From: a virus
Strand: one strand, 5' to 3'
IMG/VR virus record: IMGVR_UViG_3300025769_000116
Location: 1-59,674 of that record
DNA: 59,674 nt
The position numbers were made by a program, and so were the translations under genes. Under the pieces are notes generated by a model that did no database searches, was not told the DNA's origin, and worked only from the letters and a program-made list of their open reading frames with translations. This document shows, piece after piece, positions 7,332 through 15,230 of this stretch; within the stretch, counting starts at the first letter, position 1, and every line of letters starts with the position of its first letter.

Positions 7332-7707
7332 AATGTTTTTTTCTATAGTCTTCTATCGCAGCTTTGATCGCATCTTCTGCAAGGACACTACAGTGGATTT
7401 TGACGGGTGGGAGGGCGAGTTCGTCTGCGATCTCGGAGTTGGTAATACTCCCAGCTTCATCAAGACTGCGACCTTTAACCCATTCGGTAAGAAGGGAGGA
7501 AGATGCGATAGCACTTCCGCATCCGTAGGTTTTAAACCTAGCATCTTCGATAATTCCATCATCATTTACCTTTATTTGCAATTGCATAACATCACCACAA
7601 GCTGGAGCACCAACCATGCCAGTCCCCACATCACTTGCTTCTTTATCCAGCTTACCTACATTGCGTGGATTGCTGTAATGATCCATGACTTGATCAGAAT
7701 ATGACAT
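7327..7707 (-). CDS. iscU: IscU-type iron-sulfur cluster scaffold
   Basis: 126 residues, almost exactly the length of bacterial IscU. All functional residues are present at the same numbers as in E. coli IscU: C37 and D39 (ACGD), C63 (YGCGS), H105 and C106 (KIHCS), plus the LPPVK motif at 99-103 that HscA recognises. It should assemble [2Fe-2S] clusters with host IscS/HscAB and pass them to acceptors. No other isc gene is nearby, so host partners are needed. TAATG-coupled to a small unknown gene upstream. The strong similarity to cellular IscU suggests acquisition from a host. Confidence 0.93.
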   Translation of the reverse strand: MSYSDQVMDHYSNPRNVGKLDKEASDVGTGMVGAPACGDVMQLQIKVNDDGIIEDARFKTYGCGSAIASSSLLTEWVKGRSLDEAGSITNSEIADELALPPVKIHCSVLAEDAIKAAIEDYRKKHL

Positions 7708-7892
7708 TATTCCTCTTTAATCTTAATGAATTTTCTTCTAGATTTAGAAAAGTTTCTTAACGGCCTATTGAAGACTTTCTTTTCACCTCCAAGAGGCTGA
7801 TAAGCAACCAAGTTAGTACCATTCTCTACCCAATATATTCCATTAGAAATCTTCTCGTCACCCCAGTCAGTCACTTCTTGCAATACTTCCAT
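7707..7892 (-). CDS. Small hypothetical protein upstream of iscU
   Basis: 61 residues, basic C-terminus (RNFSKSRRKFIKIKEE). Its stop overlaps the iscU start (TAATG), so translation of iscU is coupled to it. Function unknown; no cysteines, so it is not itself a cluster carrier. Confidence 0.65.
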   Translation of the reverse strand: MEVLQEVTDWGDEKISNGIYWVENGTNLVAYQPLGGEKKVFNRPLRNFSKSRRKFIKIKEE

Positions 7893-7893
7893 A

Positions 7894-8091
7894 TTATTTC
7901 TCGTATTTAACTATAGTAAAAGCTTGAACAAAATCATTGCCTTCAGCTATCTTTACTTCTTCAAACTCTATTCTTTCGCCCTTTTTTAATTCTAAATCTC
8001 GAATTACTTGAAATGGAAGACGAATCATATCGCCCTTTTCGAGTTCGGCATAATATTTGTCTTTAACAAATATCATTTTTTCTTTAGACAT
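7894..8091 (-). CDS. Small hypothetical protein
   Basis: 65 residues. Contains MIRLPFQVIRDLELKKGERI, which resembles the beginning of AbrB/MazE-like swapped-hairpin DNA-binding domains (a strand, then a helix, then LKKGD), but the match is weak. One-base overlap with the gene upstream. Confidence 0.55.
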   Translation of the reverse strand: MSKEKMIFVKDKYYAELEKGDMIRLPFQVIRDLELKKGERIEFEEVKIAEGNDFVQAFTIVKYEK

Positions 8092-8378
8092 TAATGTTCT
8101 CCGCTTTCGTCTACGTCATTACCACCGGTAAGATACACAGACTTTTTAAACTTATCGAAGTCTTCATAAATTAAAGTTGGTAAAGTTGCGCCATGAAGAA
8201 TTCTAATCAACGTTGTTTTCAGTTCTTCTAAGCTCGAACCAAGAAAAGGAGATGGATCTCGTGTGATTGCAATTTCTTCCATTTGTTCATTATAATGAAC
8301 TTCATGAACCGCAAAAACATCTCGTTCACCATCACTACTTTTTCTTTTAACAATTCTATGATTCCATTGTGCACTCAT
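8091..8378 (-). CDS. Hypothetical protein of the WN-R-V-K family, paralogue of 19142-19378
   Basis: 95 residues. The segments WNHRIVKR, FAVHEVHYN and the spacing to a leucine-rich helix match the protein at 19142-19378 (WNYRLVKK, YAFHEVHYE). Function unknown. Upstream gene ends about 40 bases away. Confidence 0.65.
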   Translation of the reverse strand: MSAQWNHRIVKRKSSDGERDVFAVHEVHYNEQMEEIAITRDPSPFLGSSLEELKTTLIRILHGATLPTLIYEDFDKFKKSVYLTGGNDVDESGEH

Positions 8379-8415
8379 TCAATCACTCCTCAAATAAAAA
8401 AAACTAAACAAAAGA

Positions 8416-8652
8416 CTATTTATCAAGCAAATAGTCTTTTTCGGTTTCAAGAATAACATAATCCCCAAAATAGTGATCAAACGTTTTAACTAAATGATCA
8501 TATTCGCCAGCTTGCATTTCAAGTGCAATCATATCTCCATTCATACAAAGCTGTCTAGCTAACTTTCTAGCATACCCTAGGAGTATAAAGGCGTTACCTT
8601 CTGGACCATCTAGATTGATAGTCATGTCTCTAGATCTACGAGTTCTAATCAT
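8416..8652 (-). CDS. Hypothetical protein of a marine phage family
   Basis: 78 residues. Core INLDGPEGNAFILLGYARKL followed by amphipathic helices; I recall this core in several marine T4-like phages, function unknown. Start at 8652 overlaps the upstream stop (ATGA); an internal ATG at codon 10 is an alternative. Confidence 0.65.
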   Translation of the reverse strand: MIRTRRSRDMTINLDGPEGNAFILLGYARKLARQLCMNGDMIALEMQAGEYDHLVKTFDHYFGDYVILETEKDYLLDK

Positions 8653-8795
8653 ACTTGTGCATCCTCACTTTCTATTAAATTAAGAACAAAATCCAACGCA
8701 TCGAGATAACCTTCATCATAATCACCGCTCTTGGTTAACTCCATTAACTCCATTTTTTCACTAAGAACGAACTTGATATGATCAACTATAATCAT
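8649..8795 (-). CDS. Small acidic hypothetical protein
   Basis: 48 residues (MIIVDHIKFVLSEKMELMEL...), mostly helical and acidic. ATGA overlaps at both ends place it firmly in the operon. No motif. Confidence 0.6.
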   Translation of the reverse strand: MIIVDHIKFVLSEKMELMELTKSGDYDEGYLDALDFVLNLIESEDAQV

Positions 8796-9046
8796 ACTGC
8801 ATACTCCGTATTTGATTTTAAAAACCATCTTTCAAGCGTTTCTTCATCAGTGAGGATATACGCAACGGTCTTCTTGACTTTAGCAAATCGAAATCCTTGA
8901 TCTCCACAGAGTGTGTTGCCAACCCACACCTTATGTGGATACTCAGGAAACATACCAGTGTCATTAACACTATATTCAAAGTAGTTACCTACTTCCTTTT
9001 CAGTAAAACAACCTATTGGTGCTACCGTGTGGTTATAATATGCCAT
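8792..9046 (-). CDS. Hypothetical protein
   Basis: 84 residues, no signal or membrane segment. Three cysteines are not arranged as a metal site. Coupled by one-base and four-base overlaps to its neighbours. Confidence 0.6.
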   Translation of the reverse strand: MAYYNHTVAPIGCFTEKEVGNYFEYSVNDTGMFPEYPHKVWVGNTLCGDQGFRFAKVKKTVAYILTDEETLERWFLKSNTEYAV

Positions 9047-9399
9047 TATGCCACCTCTACTTGAGTAAACCCATAACCATCAACCATGAAAAATGAACCT
9101 TCACTTTCGATGATATCACCAATGCTTATTGAATGCATCCTTTCTGATAAACGCTCCATTGGACGACCTGTGTTGCCAATGAAGAAAACATCATCGAGAT
9201 CTTCAGCTTCAACCTTAGCAACTTTCGAATAAAGATTAAAGTAGTGAGGCTTGAATTCCTCGCTACCACGAAACTTAACATCGCGGTGACATAGAATTGC
9301 ATCTTTGAACTCGCCAAAATTTCCATCCCAACCAACGCTGTTGAGCTTATCACTTGCTGCATTTGAAAGGTGCTGTTGGTAGATAGTGAAGTTTGTCAT
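9046..9399 (-). CDS. Hypothetical protein, first gene of operon
   Basis: 117 residues. ATG at 9399 is chosen because AAAAGGA lies a few bases upstream; the longer frame begins with TTG in that leader. Contains FFIGNTGRPMERLSERMHSI, possibly a small beta domain. First gene behind the promoter near 9435. Confidence 0.6.
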   Translation of the reverse strand: MTNFTIYQQHLSNAASDKLNSVGWDGNFGEFKDAILCHRDVKFRGSEEFKPHYFNLYSKVAKVEAEDLDDVFFIGNTGRPMERLSERMHSISIGDIIESEGSFFMVDGYGFTQVEVA

Positions 9400-9432
9400 G
9401 TTTTTCCTTTTCAATTTAATTAATATGAGACT

Positions 9433-9462
9433 ATTCTACACCAGTTGAACGGAAAAGTACAA
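9433..9462 (-). promoter_or_regulatory. GTAC-type phage promoter upstream of 9399
   Basis: -10 TAGAAT (9433-9438), 18-bp spacer and TTGTAC (9457-9462). The sequence GTACTTTTCCGTTCAACTGG is shared with 12033 and nearly with 22905. Confidence 0.7.
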
Positions 9463-9486
9463 TTATTTTAAGTTTTATTTTCCTAA

Positions 9487-9532
9487 TAAAAACAACCACT
9501 TACACATATACCATCATAAGTGGTTGTTTTTA
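9487..9532 (-). terminator. Hairpin terminator with 16-bp perfect stem
   Basis: Arms TAAAAACAACCACTTA (487-502 of the 9 kb line) and TAAGTGGTTGTTTTTA (517-532) pair perfectly; a 14-base loop. The arms repeat those of the hairpin at 1715-1758. Ends the operon 9541-11993. Confidence 0.85.
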
Positions 9533-9540
9533 AACGAAAA

Positions 9541-9696
9541 TTATGTGTTATCGCCATCAAAGTATTTAACTTTTGCTTTATTAAAGGCTTCATTGGCCCC
9601 TTTGACCTTACGATCAAAGAAGTCAAATCCACCTTTTGCACTAATAAAGCATGCTATGACAACAAAGAGCATGAATGTATATACTATCAGATCCAT
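9541..9696 (-). CDS. Small membrane protein
   Basis: 51 residues: N-terminal membrane segment (LIVYTFMLFVVIACFISA) and a charged tail (FDRKVKGANEAFNKAKVKYF). Last gene before the 16-bp terminator. Function unknown. Confidence 0.6.
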   Translation of the reverse strand: MDLIVYTFMLFVVIACFISAKGGFDFFDRKVKGANEAFNKAKVKYFDGDNT

Positions 9697-9698
9697 TA

Positions 9699-10658
9699 CT
9701 ACGCCGCCTCTGCAAATTTGAGGGCGGTATTGAGTGCATCAACCTTTCGCTTAGCGTTAACACCAAACCAGGCTGAAGACATTCGAGTGTCTTCAGATCT
9801 ACCAAGTTGATGATCAGCCAAGTAGGTTACTGCGTTATAAGCATTCCACCAAGTTCCAGGACGGAATTCAGCACCTGGTTGAGACTCAACGATGTCAAGC
9901 GCCATTAATCCAGATCGAGAAAGAGTTTTTCCTTCTTTGTTAGACTTGCCGAAAACATTAATAAGGAATCTTTCAAAATCGTGATCGGTGTACTTCTTTT
10001 CACCAAGGATTTGAGCAGCTTCTTTAAAGCTATCAAGCTTAGCCTGGCCAATGCCAAGAATTCGCTTGACTTCATTAGCGTCAAATTGACGTCGATGATT
10101 GACTCGTACTGAAGGCTTACCAACTTCGTTGAGTGCAACAACGAGAGTATTATTACATACAACTCTTTCAGCTACAAACTTAATGTCGATAGACTTGCCA
10201 TAAGTGTGAGGATTCGAAAAAAGCAAATAGCCTTTTACTTCATCTCCACCAAAAAGCTCGAAGCCTTCACGTACATCTGCAAGAGCCCACACAATACGAC
10301 CATCTTTGAGAGAGCCTGCGGTATCCATTTGCATGTCACCACTACTTACAAACTCAGAGAAAAAGTCAAATGCATCGGCATTTTGTACAGGCTTCCAGTC
10401 TTCTCCAATCATAGGAGCGAGAACACTGTTGTCTGAAGTTCGTACCAAAGCGTTAGTTCCAGTAGGAACTTGCTTAGATCCAATTTGAGCAAACGTAGGA
10501 ACTGTTTCTACTTCCCAATCGAGACCTGCAGCCACCATCATTTCTTGTGGTGTCAGATCATCTCCAACTGGAGTTCCAAGATGATGCCAAGGACGACCCT
10601 TTGACATTCGATAAGCCATTTGAGCTTCGCCATTGATAATTTCAAGTTCGTGTGCCAT
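9699..10658 (-). CDS. DUF932 phage/plasmid-like protein
   Basis: 319 residues, the usual length of the DUF932 (TIGR03299) family of phage and plasmid proteins. Typical blocks are visible: the start MAHELEI, RPWHHLGTPV near residue 22, NTLVVAL around 170, VNHRRQF, and TWWNAYNAVTYLADHQLGR near 270. Function is not established; a role in DNA metabolism is often proposed. One-base overlap with the next upstream gene. Confidence 0.85.
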   Translation of the reverse strand: MAHELEIINGEAQMAYRMSKGRPWHHLGTPVGDDLTPQEMMVAAGLDWEVETVPTFAQIGSKQVPTGTNALVRTSDNSVLAPMIGEDWKPVQNADAFDFFSEFVSSGDMQMDTAGSLKDGRIVWALADVREGFELFGGDEVKGYLLFSNPHTYGKSIDIKFVAERVVCNNTLVVALNEVGKPSVRVNHRRQFDANEVKRILGIGQAKLDSFKEAAQILGEKKYTDHDFERFLINVFGKSNKEGKTLSRSGLMALDIVESQPGAEFRPGTWWNAYNAVTYLADHQLGRSEDTRMSSAWFGVNAKRKVDALNTALKFAEAA

Positions 10659-10876
10659 TAGATAAATACCTCCTTTTCAAAAGTAACATATTCAGTATCA
10701 CCCACCATTCGTGAGACAGCAAACCCTTCGATGATTGGTTCCTCGTCATGAGCGAATGTGCGTTCTTCAAAAAACACTTCATTGATTGTGCCTCGAACAA
10801 ACTTACCATCTTTTTTAAACTTAACTAACTGACCTACTTCAAACATCATTTTATCGTCACCTATATGAGTAATCAT
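10658..10876 (-). CDS. Small hypothetical beta-rich protein
   Basis: 72 residues; FEVGQLVKFKKDGKFVRGTI suggests an SH3/KOW-like small barrel. GAGG lies eight bases upstream of ATG at 10876. Coupled to the DUF932 gene. Confidence 0.55.
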   Translation of the reverse strand: MITHIGDDKMMFEVGQLVKFKKDGKFVRGTINEVFFEERTFAHDEEPIIEGFAVSRMVGDTEYVTFEKEVFI

Positions 10877-10919
10877 TATACAGTCCTCAAAGAAATTTCT
10901 TTCATATCTACAGCTATCC

Positions 10920-11309
10920 TCAGTTTTCGTAAAAGTTATCTCTAAACTTTACCTCATCCCGCATCACTTTGTACAAAGCTGGACGCATATTCTTCTGCTG
11001 CGTGTCCAAGATAGCTCTAAGGTGGTATGGGTTTAAGCCAGCAATTGTCACATGCCTCAAAGGCTCGTCACCATCCTTGCCGTAAGTTCCCCACTTGACC
11101 ACTTCTCTTATCACTTCATGGCTATCGTCTGAGGTGACAGTTAGCATTTCCTCATCACCGTTAGCAGAGCATCTAACATAATCACAGCCACCATCTAGCA
11201 TATACTTTTTGCCGTTAGCATCTATATGCGTAACATAGTCGTGACGATTGATGGATTCTAGTATTGTTCCATCAGGTGTCTTCATTCTATTGCTTAATAT
11301 AACGCTCAT
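10920..11309 (-). CDS. Hypothetical protein
   Basis: 129 residues, soluble, no recognised family. LNPYHLRAILDTQQKNMRP near the C-terminus is helix-rich. Lies between two other small unknowns in the same operon. Confidence 0.6.
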   Translation of the reverse strand: MSVILSNRMKTPDGTILESINRHDYVTHIDANGKKYMLDGGCDYVRCSANGDEEMLTVTSDDSHEVIREVVKWGTYGKDGDEPLRHVTIAGLNPYHLRAILDTQQKNMRPALYKVMRDEVKFRDNFYEN

Positions 11310-11326
11310 AATTTACCACTCCAACT

Positions 11327-11503
11327 TCAAGAGCCATTAACAATGCCATAAACATTACCACCAACATCGCCATCAACATCGCCACCAACATCGCCACGAA
11401 TGGAGCAGTGCACTCCTTTTATTTCGATATGGCCAGTCATGCCTTTAGCTATTGTTATGTTTTCTTTTACAAAGTCTAGGATTTCTTTATCTGTTAGTTT
11501 CAT
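11327..11503 (-). CDS. Small protein with GDV repeats
   Basis: 58 residues. After a short helical N-terminus the chain repeats a GDVGGDVDGDVGGNV pattern with four-residue periodicity, as in bactofilin-like or other right-handed beta-helical turns, suggesting a short beta-solenoid. ATG at 11503 is chosen; a GTG three codons upstream overlaps the AAAGGG site. Function unknown. Confidence 0.55.
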   Translation of the reverse strand: MKLTDKEILDFVKENITIAKGMTGHIEIKGVHCSIRGDVGGDVDGDVGGNVYGIVNGS

Positions 11504-11538
11504 TGTTTTCACCCTTTAGCTTTTCTTTTCTAAGCACT

Positions 11539-11781
11539 TCATTGTCCGCTTCTTCCTATAGTTTTCTTTTCATAGATTGCTGTAATATTCGCACCCATTT
11601 GAGGACATACTAATATAGTATCAGGTAATCCGTTCTCATCGTGGTCACCACCTTCACCACATATAAAGAATGAACCACTCTTGGCTGGGTGGAAAGCTTT
11701 CCACCCATCAGGTTGTGTGTGGAACCAAATCTTAGTCAGTTTTTTGAAGAGATTGTATTCTTCATCAGTGATTTCTTTCAT
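11539..11781 (-). CDS. Hypothetical protein
   Basis: 80 residues (MKEITDEEYNLFKKLTKIWF...). Contains FHPAKSGSFFICGEGGDHD; not recognised. Start overlaps the stop of the upstream gene (ATGA). Confidence 0.6.
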   Translation of the reverse strand: MKEITDEEYNLFKKLTKIWFHTQPDGWKAFHPAKSGSFFICGEGGDHDENGLPDTILVCPQMGANITAIYEKKTIGRSGQ

Positions 11782-11993
11782 CGTGCACCCTTCTCCAGTT
11801 TAACATCTTTCACTTCCCAAGCCGCTTCAAAGGCATCAAAACCTTCGGCCACCCGAGTGTTACATAAAGACTCATCATTTTTCAATGCAGTCCATAAAGT
11901 CTCAGGCAAAACCTGATGACGTGCTGCCCGTCGATCAGCGACATAGTCGGCATAGGTATCAAAAGAGGCAGCGGTTGCTGTTGTTTTCATCAT
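11778..11993 (-). CDS. Hypothetical protein, first gene of operon
   Basis: 71 residues, helical, alanine-rich. Coupled to the next gene by ATGA. Promoter about 40 bases upstream. Confidence 0.6.
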   Translation of the reverse strand: MMKTTATAASFDTYADYVADRRAARHQVLPETLWTALKNDESLCNTRVAEGFDAFEAAWEVKDVKLEKGAR

Positions 11994-12030
11994 GTCTTTG
12001 TTTCCTTTTCAATTTAATTAATATGGAGCT

Positions 12031-12060
12031 ATTCTACACCAGTTGAACGGAAAAGTACAA
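12031..12060 (-). promoter_or_regulatory. GTAC-type phage promoter upstream of 11993
   Basis: -10 TAGAAT (12031-12036), 18-bp spacer, TTGTAC (12055-12060). About 50 bp including the leader are nearly identical to the promoter at 9433-9462. Confidence 0.7.
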
Positions 12061-12128
12061 TTTTTTTTCAAATAAAATTTGTTTTGAAAACAATAAGTTG
12101 CGTTAGAACCAAGGTAAGTTGTTGTTTT

Positions 12129-12512
12129 TTAATGGATTGTTTCTTCTGCTGAATTCCAGAGTTGAGTAGCCATAGTTCCTACGTGGGCGCCATATCCCTG
12201 TTTGATGAGATCTATAACATTAATGAACTTATCATCACCATCGACTATTTGCGCGGTGATATTGACTTGAGCAGCAGTCGATGCAAACATTTCCATTGCG
12301 AAAAGCTGTGCTGACATTTTTGTTGGAAAAGTAATAGCATGATCAAAATCATAGGGATTTTGTTTTGAAAAAAGAGCGTATAAAGAAAGTTGTTGCTCAA
12401 AGTTTTGATGTACTTTAACAAGATCTTTCCACTCGGTACCTATTTCATCTGGAGAATAAGTCCCTAAAAAGATACCTCTCTTTTTGTCAACTAAGATCCA
12501 TCTCTTTTTCAT
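12129..12512 (-). CDS. Hypothetical protein
   Basis: 127 residues, soluble. Overlaps the exonuclease gene upstream by 26 bases, so co-expressed with it. Alternating hydrophobic pattern around ITFPTKMSAQLFAMEMFAS suggests a helix-strand fold. Not recognised. Confidence 0.6.
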   Translation of the reverse strand: MKKRWILVDKKRGIFLGTYSPDEIGTEWKDLVKVHQNFEQQLSLYALFSKQNPYDFDHAITFPTKMSAQLFAMEMFASTAAQVNITAQIVDGDDKFINVIDLIKQGYGAHVGTMATQLWNSAEETIH

Positions 12513-13176
12513 ACATATACCCGTATCTTCTACGTGTTTTTAAGAATTCTTTAAGATAATCGTAAACATTTATTTTAAAGACTTGAGGTTCTGAATCGTC
12601 TACACCAATTAAGATAACACCTTGCTTAATTGGTATTTCTGTTCTTTCGTAAAATGCGGCAGCGTAGAATGCTACTTGCATAAAATAACTTTGAATTTTA
12701 TCTTCTGTTTTTACACGCTTTGATGTTTTAAAATCAATAACAGAAAGTTCTCCGTCAAACTCAGCGATACAATCAACCTGCCCCGCAGTTCGTAAATGAT
12801 CAGAATAGAGAAATGCTTCTTGAAAATAAACGTTGTCAATAGACTTATCTATAACACTCTTCATTGTGTTAAACATAAAAAGATTTGCAGGTTGTGCTTT
12901 TACTGAAAAGTCTTCTACATTGTCGATGTAGTCTTCACAGAGTTTGTGAATAGACGTTCCACGAGATGAAGCTTGTCGAGCAATTTTATTTGCAACTTCT
13001 TCTCCGACGCGTTTACGCCATTCCATCAATTCCTTTTTACCGATGATTGATAATACAGTAGTGACAGAAGGATAAGCATCACCATCTTCGGTGAAATACT
13101 TTCTTCCTGAGTCTGTTGTTTTACGAGTAAGTTTAGGGAGTACGATCCCATGATCTACATGATTAAAAGTTTTCAT
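12487..13176 (-). CDS. RecB/Cas4-like PD-(D/E)XK exonuclease
   Basis: 229 residues. The nuclease core is GQVDCIAEF (D135) and SVIDFKTS (D148, K150), with upstream H77 in GTSIHKL and a downstream QVAFYAAAFYE helix, the order typical of RecB/Cas4-family nucleases. Marine T4-like phages commonly carry such an exonuclease, probably for DNA recombination or host DNA turnover. No cysteine cluster is visible, so it is not an iron-sulfur Cas4. Confidence 0.85.
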   Translation of the reverse strand: MKTFNHVDHGIVLPKLTRKTTDSGRKYFTEDGDAYPSVTTVLSIIGKKELMEWRKRVGEEVANKIARQASSRGTSIHKLCEDYIDNVEDFSVKAQPANLFMFNTMKSVIDKSIDNVYFQEAFLYSDHLRTAGQVDCIAEFDGELSVIDFKTSKRVKTEDKIQSYFMQVAFYAAAFYERTEIPIKQGVILIGVDDSEPQVFKINVYDYLKEFLKTRRRYGYMYEKEMDLS

Positions 13177-13184
13177 AATTTAAA

Positions 13185-13511
13185 TTAGCCAATTGTTACT
13201 TTTGTTGCTGAACCAGTAATAGTTCCAGCGTCTGCTGGGTCTCCAAATCTTGCGGCGGCAATACCGCTGAGTGTTACTTTCAATGATCCTTCAATAATTA
13301 CTGCATTTGTGTGAGGTACACAAGTACTTGAGCCGATTGTGTGAGTTGGATCTATTATATCGCCAACAACTGCACCAAGCTTACCCTCAATCGTAACATT
13401 TTGATTAAGCATTGGTGCAGTGTTAGCTGTATCTGCAGGACCGATCTTAGATACGGCGTCGCATCCATGACCGGTCGCTATTGCATCTCCTTGTCTTGCT
13501 GCTAATGGCAT
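13185..13511 (-). CDS. PAAR-motif tail spike tip
   Basis: 108 residues made of PAAR-like repeats (PLAARQGDAIATGHGCDA, GDIIDPTHTIG, AARFGDPADAG). PAAR proteins form the sharp metal-stabilised tip on the gp5/VgrG spike that pierces the outer membrane. One-base overlap with phoH upstream, so this virion part is encoded away from other tail genes, as in several marine T4-like phages. Confidence 0.85.
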   Translation of the reverse strand: MPLAARQGDAIATGHGCDAVSKIGPADTANTAPMLNQNVTIEGKLGAVVGDIIDPTHTIGSSTCVPHTNAVIIEGSLKVTLSGIAAARFGDPADAGTITGSATKVTIG

Positions 13512-14269
13512 TATACTACCTTTAAGTATCTTTCCGGATTTAAACCTTCTTTAGCGAGTATATATTCTCTGACAAGACCAGAACGAACAATGTCGCTAAT
13601 ACCAAAATGAACAACCCTAAACGATGGTATTTTTTCAAGAACATTAATAAACTCTGGTAAACCAGTAACATCCATTTTGTGTCGATTTGTTGCTAAATCA
13701 TCTTGCTTCGTGTCACCGCAAAATATGATTTTAGAACATTCTCCTACTCGTGTAATAATACTATCAAGTTCATGGTATGTCATAGACTGGCACTCATCTA
13801 CAATGATAATAGAATTATCAAATGTTAAACCTCGTACAAACGAAGAGGTTGTGAACTCTACCATATTTTTTTGTTTAAGAATTTCCCACGCATCTCCTCT
13901 TTGAAAGAGATCTTTTGTAATGTCTGCATAGGGTGTTGTGAATACTGCTTCCTTCTGAGCTTTACTTCCGGGCATAAAGCCTTGTTCACGTGTTTGTACG
14001 GCTGAACGTACTATAATAAGTTTTTCGTACTCTCTATTCTGGAGTATGTCTTTTAAACCTAGATACATGGCGCACATTGTTTTACCTGTACCTGCTGTAC
14101 CAATTGCCGCTATATTATAGCCATGTCGGTAATCGATAAACATCTCTTCTTGAGATGCCGTCATTGGATCAATACGTCGCATACCAAATTTATTGTTTAC
14201 TACGTAATTTAAATTACTTTCATTTCTCCTTTTTTCTTTCCGTGAAAGTCGACGTTGTTGTTTAGACAT
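13511..14269 (-). CDS. phoH: PhoH-like ATPase
   Basis: 252 residues. Walker A GTAGTGKT at 57-64, Walker B-like IIIVDECQSM, and the PhoH signature KIIFCGDTKQDD. PhoH is an ATP-binding RNA/DNA helicase-like protein often found in marine phages; its role in infection is not settled. A basic N-terminus (RRLSRKEKRRNES) may bind nucleic acid. Confidence 0.92.
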   Translation of the reverse strand: MSKQQRRLSRKEKRRNESNLNYVVNNKFGMRRIDPMTASQEEMFIDYRHGYNIAAIGTAGTGKTMCAMYLGLKDILQNREYEKLIIVRSAVQTREQGFMPGSKAQKEAVFTTPYADITKDLFQRGDAWEILKQKNMVEFTTSSFVRGLTFDNSIIIVDECQSMTYHELDSIITRVGECSKIIFCGDTKQDDLATNRHKMDVTGLPEFINVLEKIPSFRVVHFGISDIVRSGLVREYILAKEGLNPERYLKVV

Positions 14270-14330
14270 ACTTACCTCCTCGGATTTCAGTTAGCAGTTT
14301 AGGTATCTAGATTTTTCTCAATAAACCACC

Positions 14331-14570
14331 TCAGAAATCATTTATCGTGTTATGTTTATGGACTTTTGCTTTTTTAAGTACATCACGAAAAGTCGCATCA
14401 GGCTTTTTAAGCCCAAGGCGGACTGGGTCACCAATTCCCAGAAAACCGGTGCCTGTATGGATTTGTTTTATATGAGGGTTGGCCTCGAGGTACTCTTTTT
14501 TCGAGGCAATAGACATGAGCTTCGTAAACTGCTCATTTGTTTCTGAGTTTCTAAAATCATATGTCGGCAT
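14331..14570 (-). CDS. FmdB-like small protein without zinc cysteines
   Basis: 79 residues. MPTYDFRNSETNEQFTKLMS resembles the start of FmdB zinc-ribbon regulators, but the four cysteines of that family are absent. Similar cysteine-less proteins are common in marine T4-like phages. A TATAAATA sequence lies only six bases upstream of the start. Confidence 0.65.
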   Translation of the reverse strand: MPTYDFRNSETNEQFTKLMSIASKKEYLEANPHIKQIHTGTGFLGIGDPVRLGLKKPDATFRDVLKKAKVHKHNTINDF

Positions 14571-14578
14571 AATTTTAT

Positions 14579-15178
14579 TTATACCTGATCAGTAATCATG
14601 TGATAGATTTCTTTCCAATTATTTACTCTTGGAAAGGGGCCTAAAGGAGTTGCGGGCGAGTTTATATTATAGTTATGAGCCATAATAATTGAGTTTAAAC
14701 CCATAACAACACCACACTCTGCATTTTCAAGCTTGTCTTCAATCCAATAGCACTCGGTATTCGCATATTCGTAAAGAGCTTTGTCTTTATCTGCCCCACA
14801 ATCCAAATACACATATTTTTCAAATGTAGTATTACCGAATAGTTCGCACAGATTTTTAGTTCTTAAATGCTGAGCGTATTCATCATCACTTAGACTAGTA
14901 ATAGCATGAAAAACGTATCCATGTTCTTCGTGCAATTTCTTTACGTACTTGATTGCATCTCGAAGAGGAGGTACTTTTCTTATAGAAGCTGACTCGTTAA
15001 ACATACGAACGAGTTTTTTAGATTCAGTTTTTTCTAAATTGAATCGTTTATCTATAGAATATTGAGTTGTATCTGTAGGTTGGTAACCGTGTCTATCCAT
15101 CCAACGAGTGAACGCATATTCCCAGTCTAATAAAACACCATCGCAATCAGTGAGTATCACTTTATCTTTCATAATCAT
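14579..15178 (-). CDS. HAD-family 5'(3')-deoxyribonucleotidase-like phosphatase
   Basis: 199 residues. Motif I ILTDCDGVLLDW (D11, D13), a motif II-like AITS, and a motif IV region (YIEDKLEN reads as YWIEDKLEN). The layout matches NT5C-type nucleotidases that dephosphorylate deoxynucleotides. First gene after a consensus-like sigma70 promoter, so probably early and part of nucleotide metabolism. Start may be at codon 1 or at the ATG two codons later. Confidence 0.75.
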   Translation of the reverse strand: MIMKDKVILTDCDGVLLDWEYAFTRWMDRHGYQPTDTTQYSIDKRFNLEKTESKKLVRMFNESASIRKVPPLRDAIKYVKKLHEEHGYVFHAITSLSDDEYAQHLRTKNLCELFGNTTFEKYVYLDCGADKDKALYEYANTECYWIEDKLENAECGVVMGLNSIIMAHNYNINSPATPLGPFPRVNNWKEIYHMITDQV

Positions 15179-15201
15179 ATATCTTCCTTTTCTATGGTGC
15201 T

Positions 15202-15230
15202 ATTCTACCATAGTTAAGGACAAATGTCAA
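15202..15230 (-). promoter_or_regulatory. Sigma70-type early promoter
   Basis: TTGACA (15225-15230), 17-bp spacer, TAGAAT (15202-15207), 24 bases before the HAD gene start. Confidence 0.85.

Noticed and set aside
7333-7704. Plus-strand frame opposite iscU
   Set aside because: It mirrors iscU, which has full family conservation.
12073-12128. Strong terminator before 12060
   Set aside because: AAAACAATAAGTT and AAGTTGTTGTTTT pair poorly (a wobble and a G-G mismatch), so only a weak hairpin can be claimed.
14576-14583. TATAAATA just before the FmdB-like gene
   Set aside because: Only six bases from the start codon, so the transcript would begin at or after the ATG; it also encodes the stop of the upstream gene. 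Probably chance.
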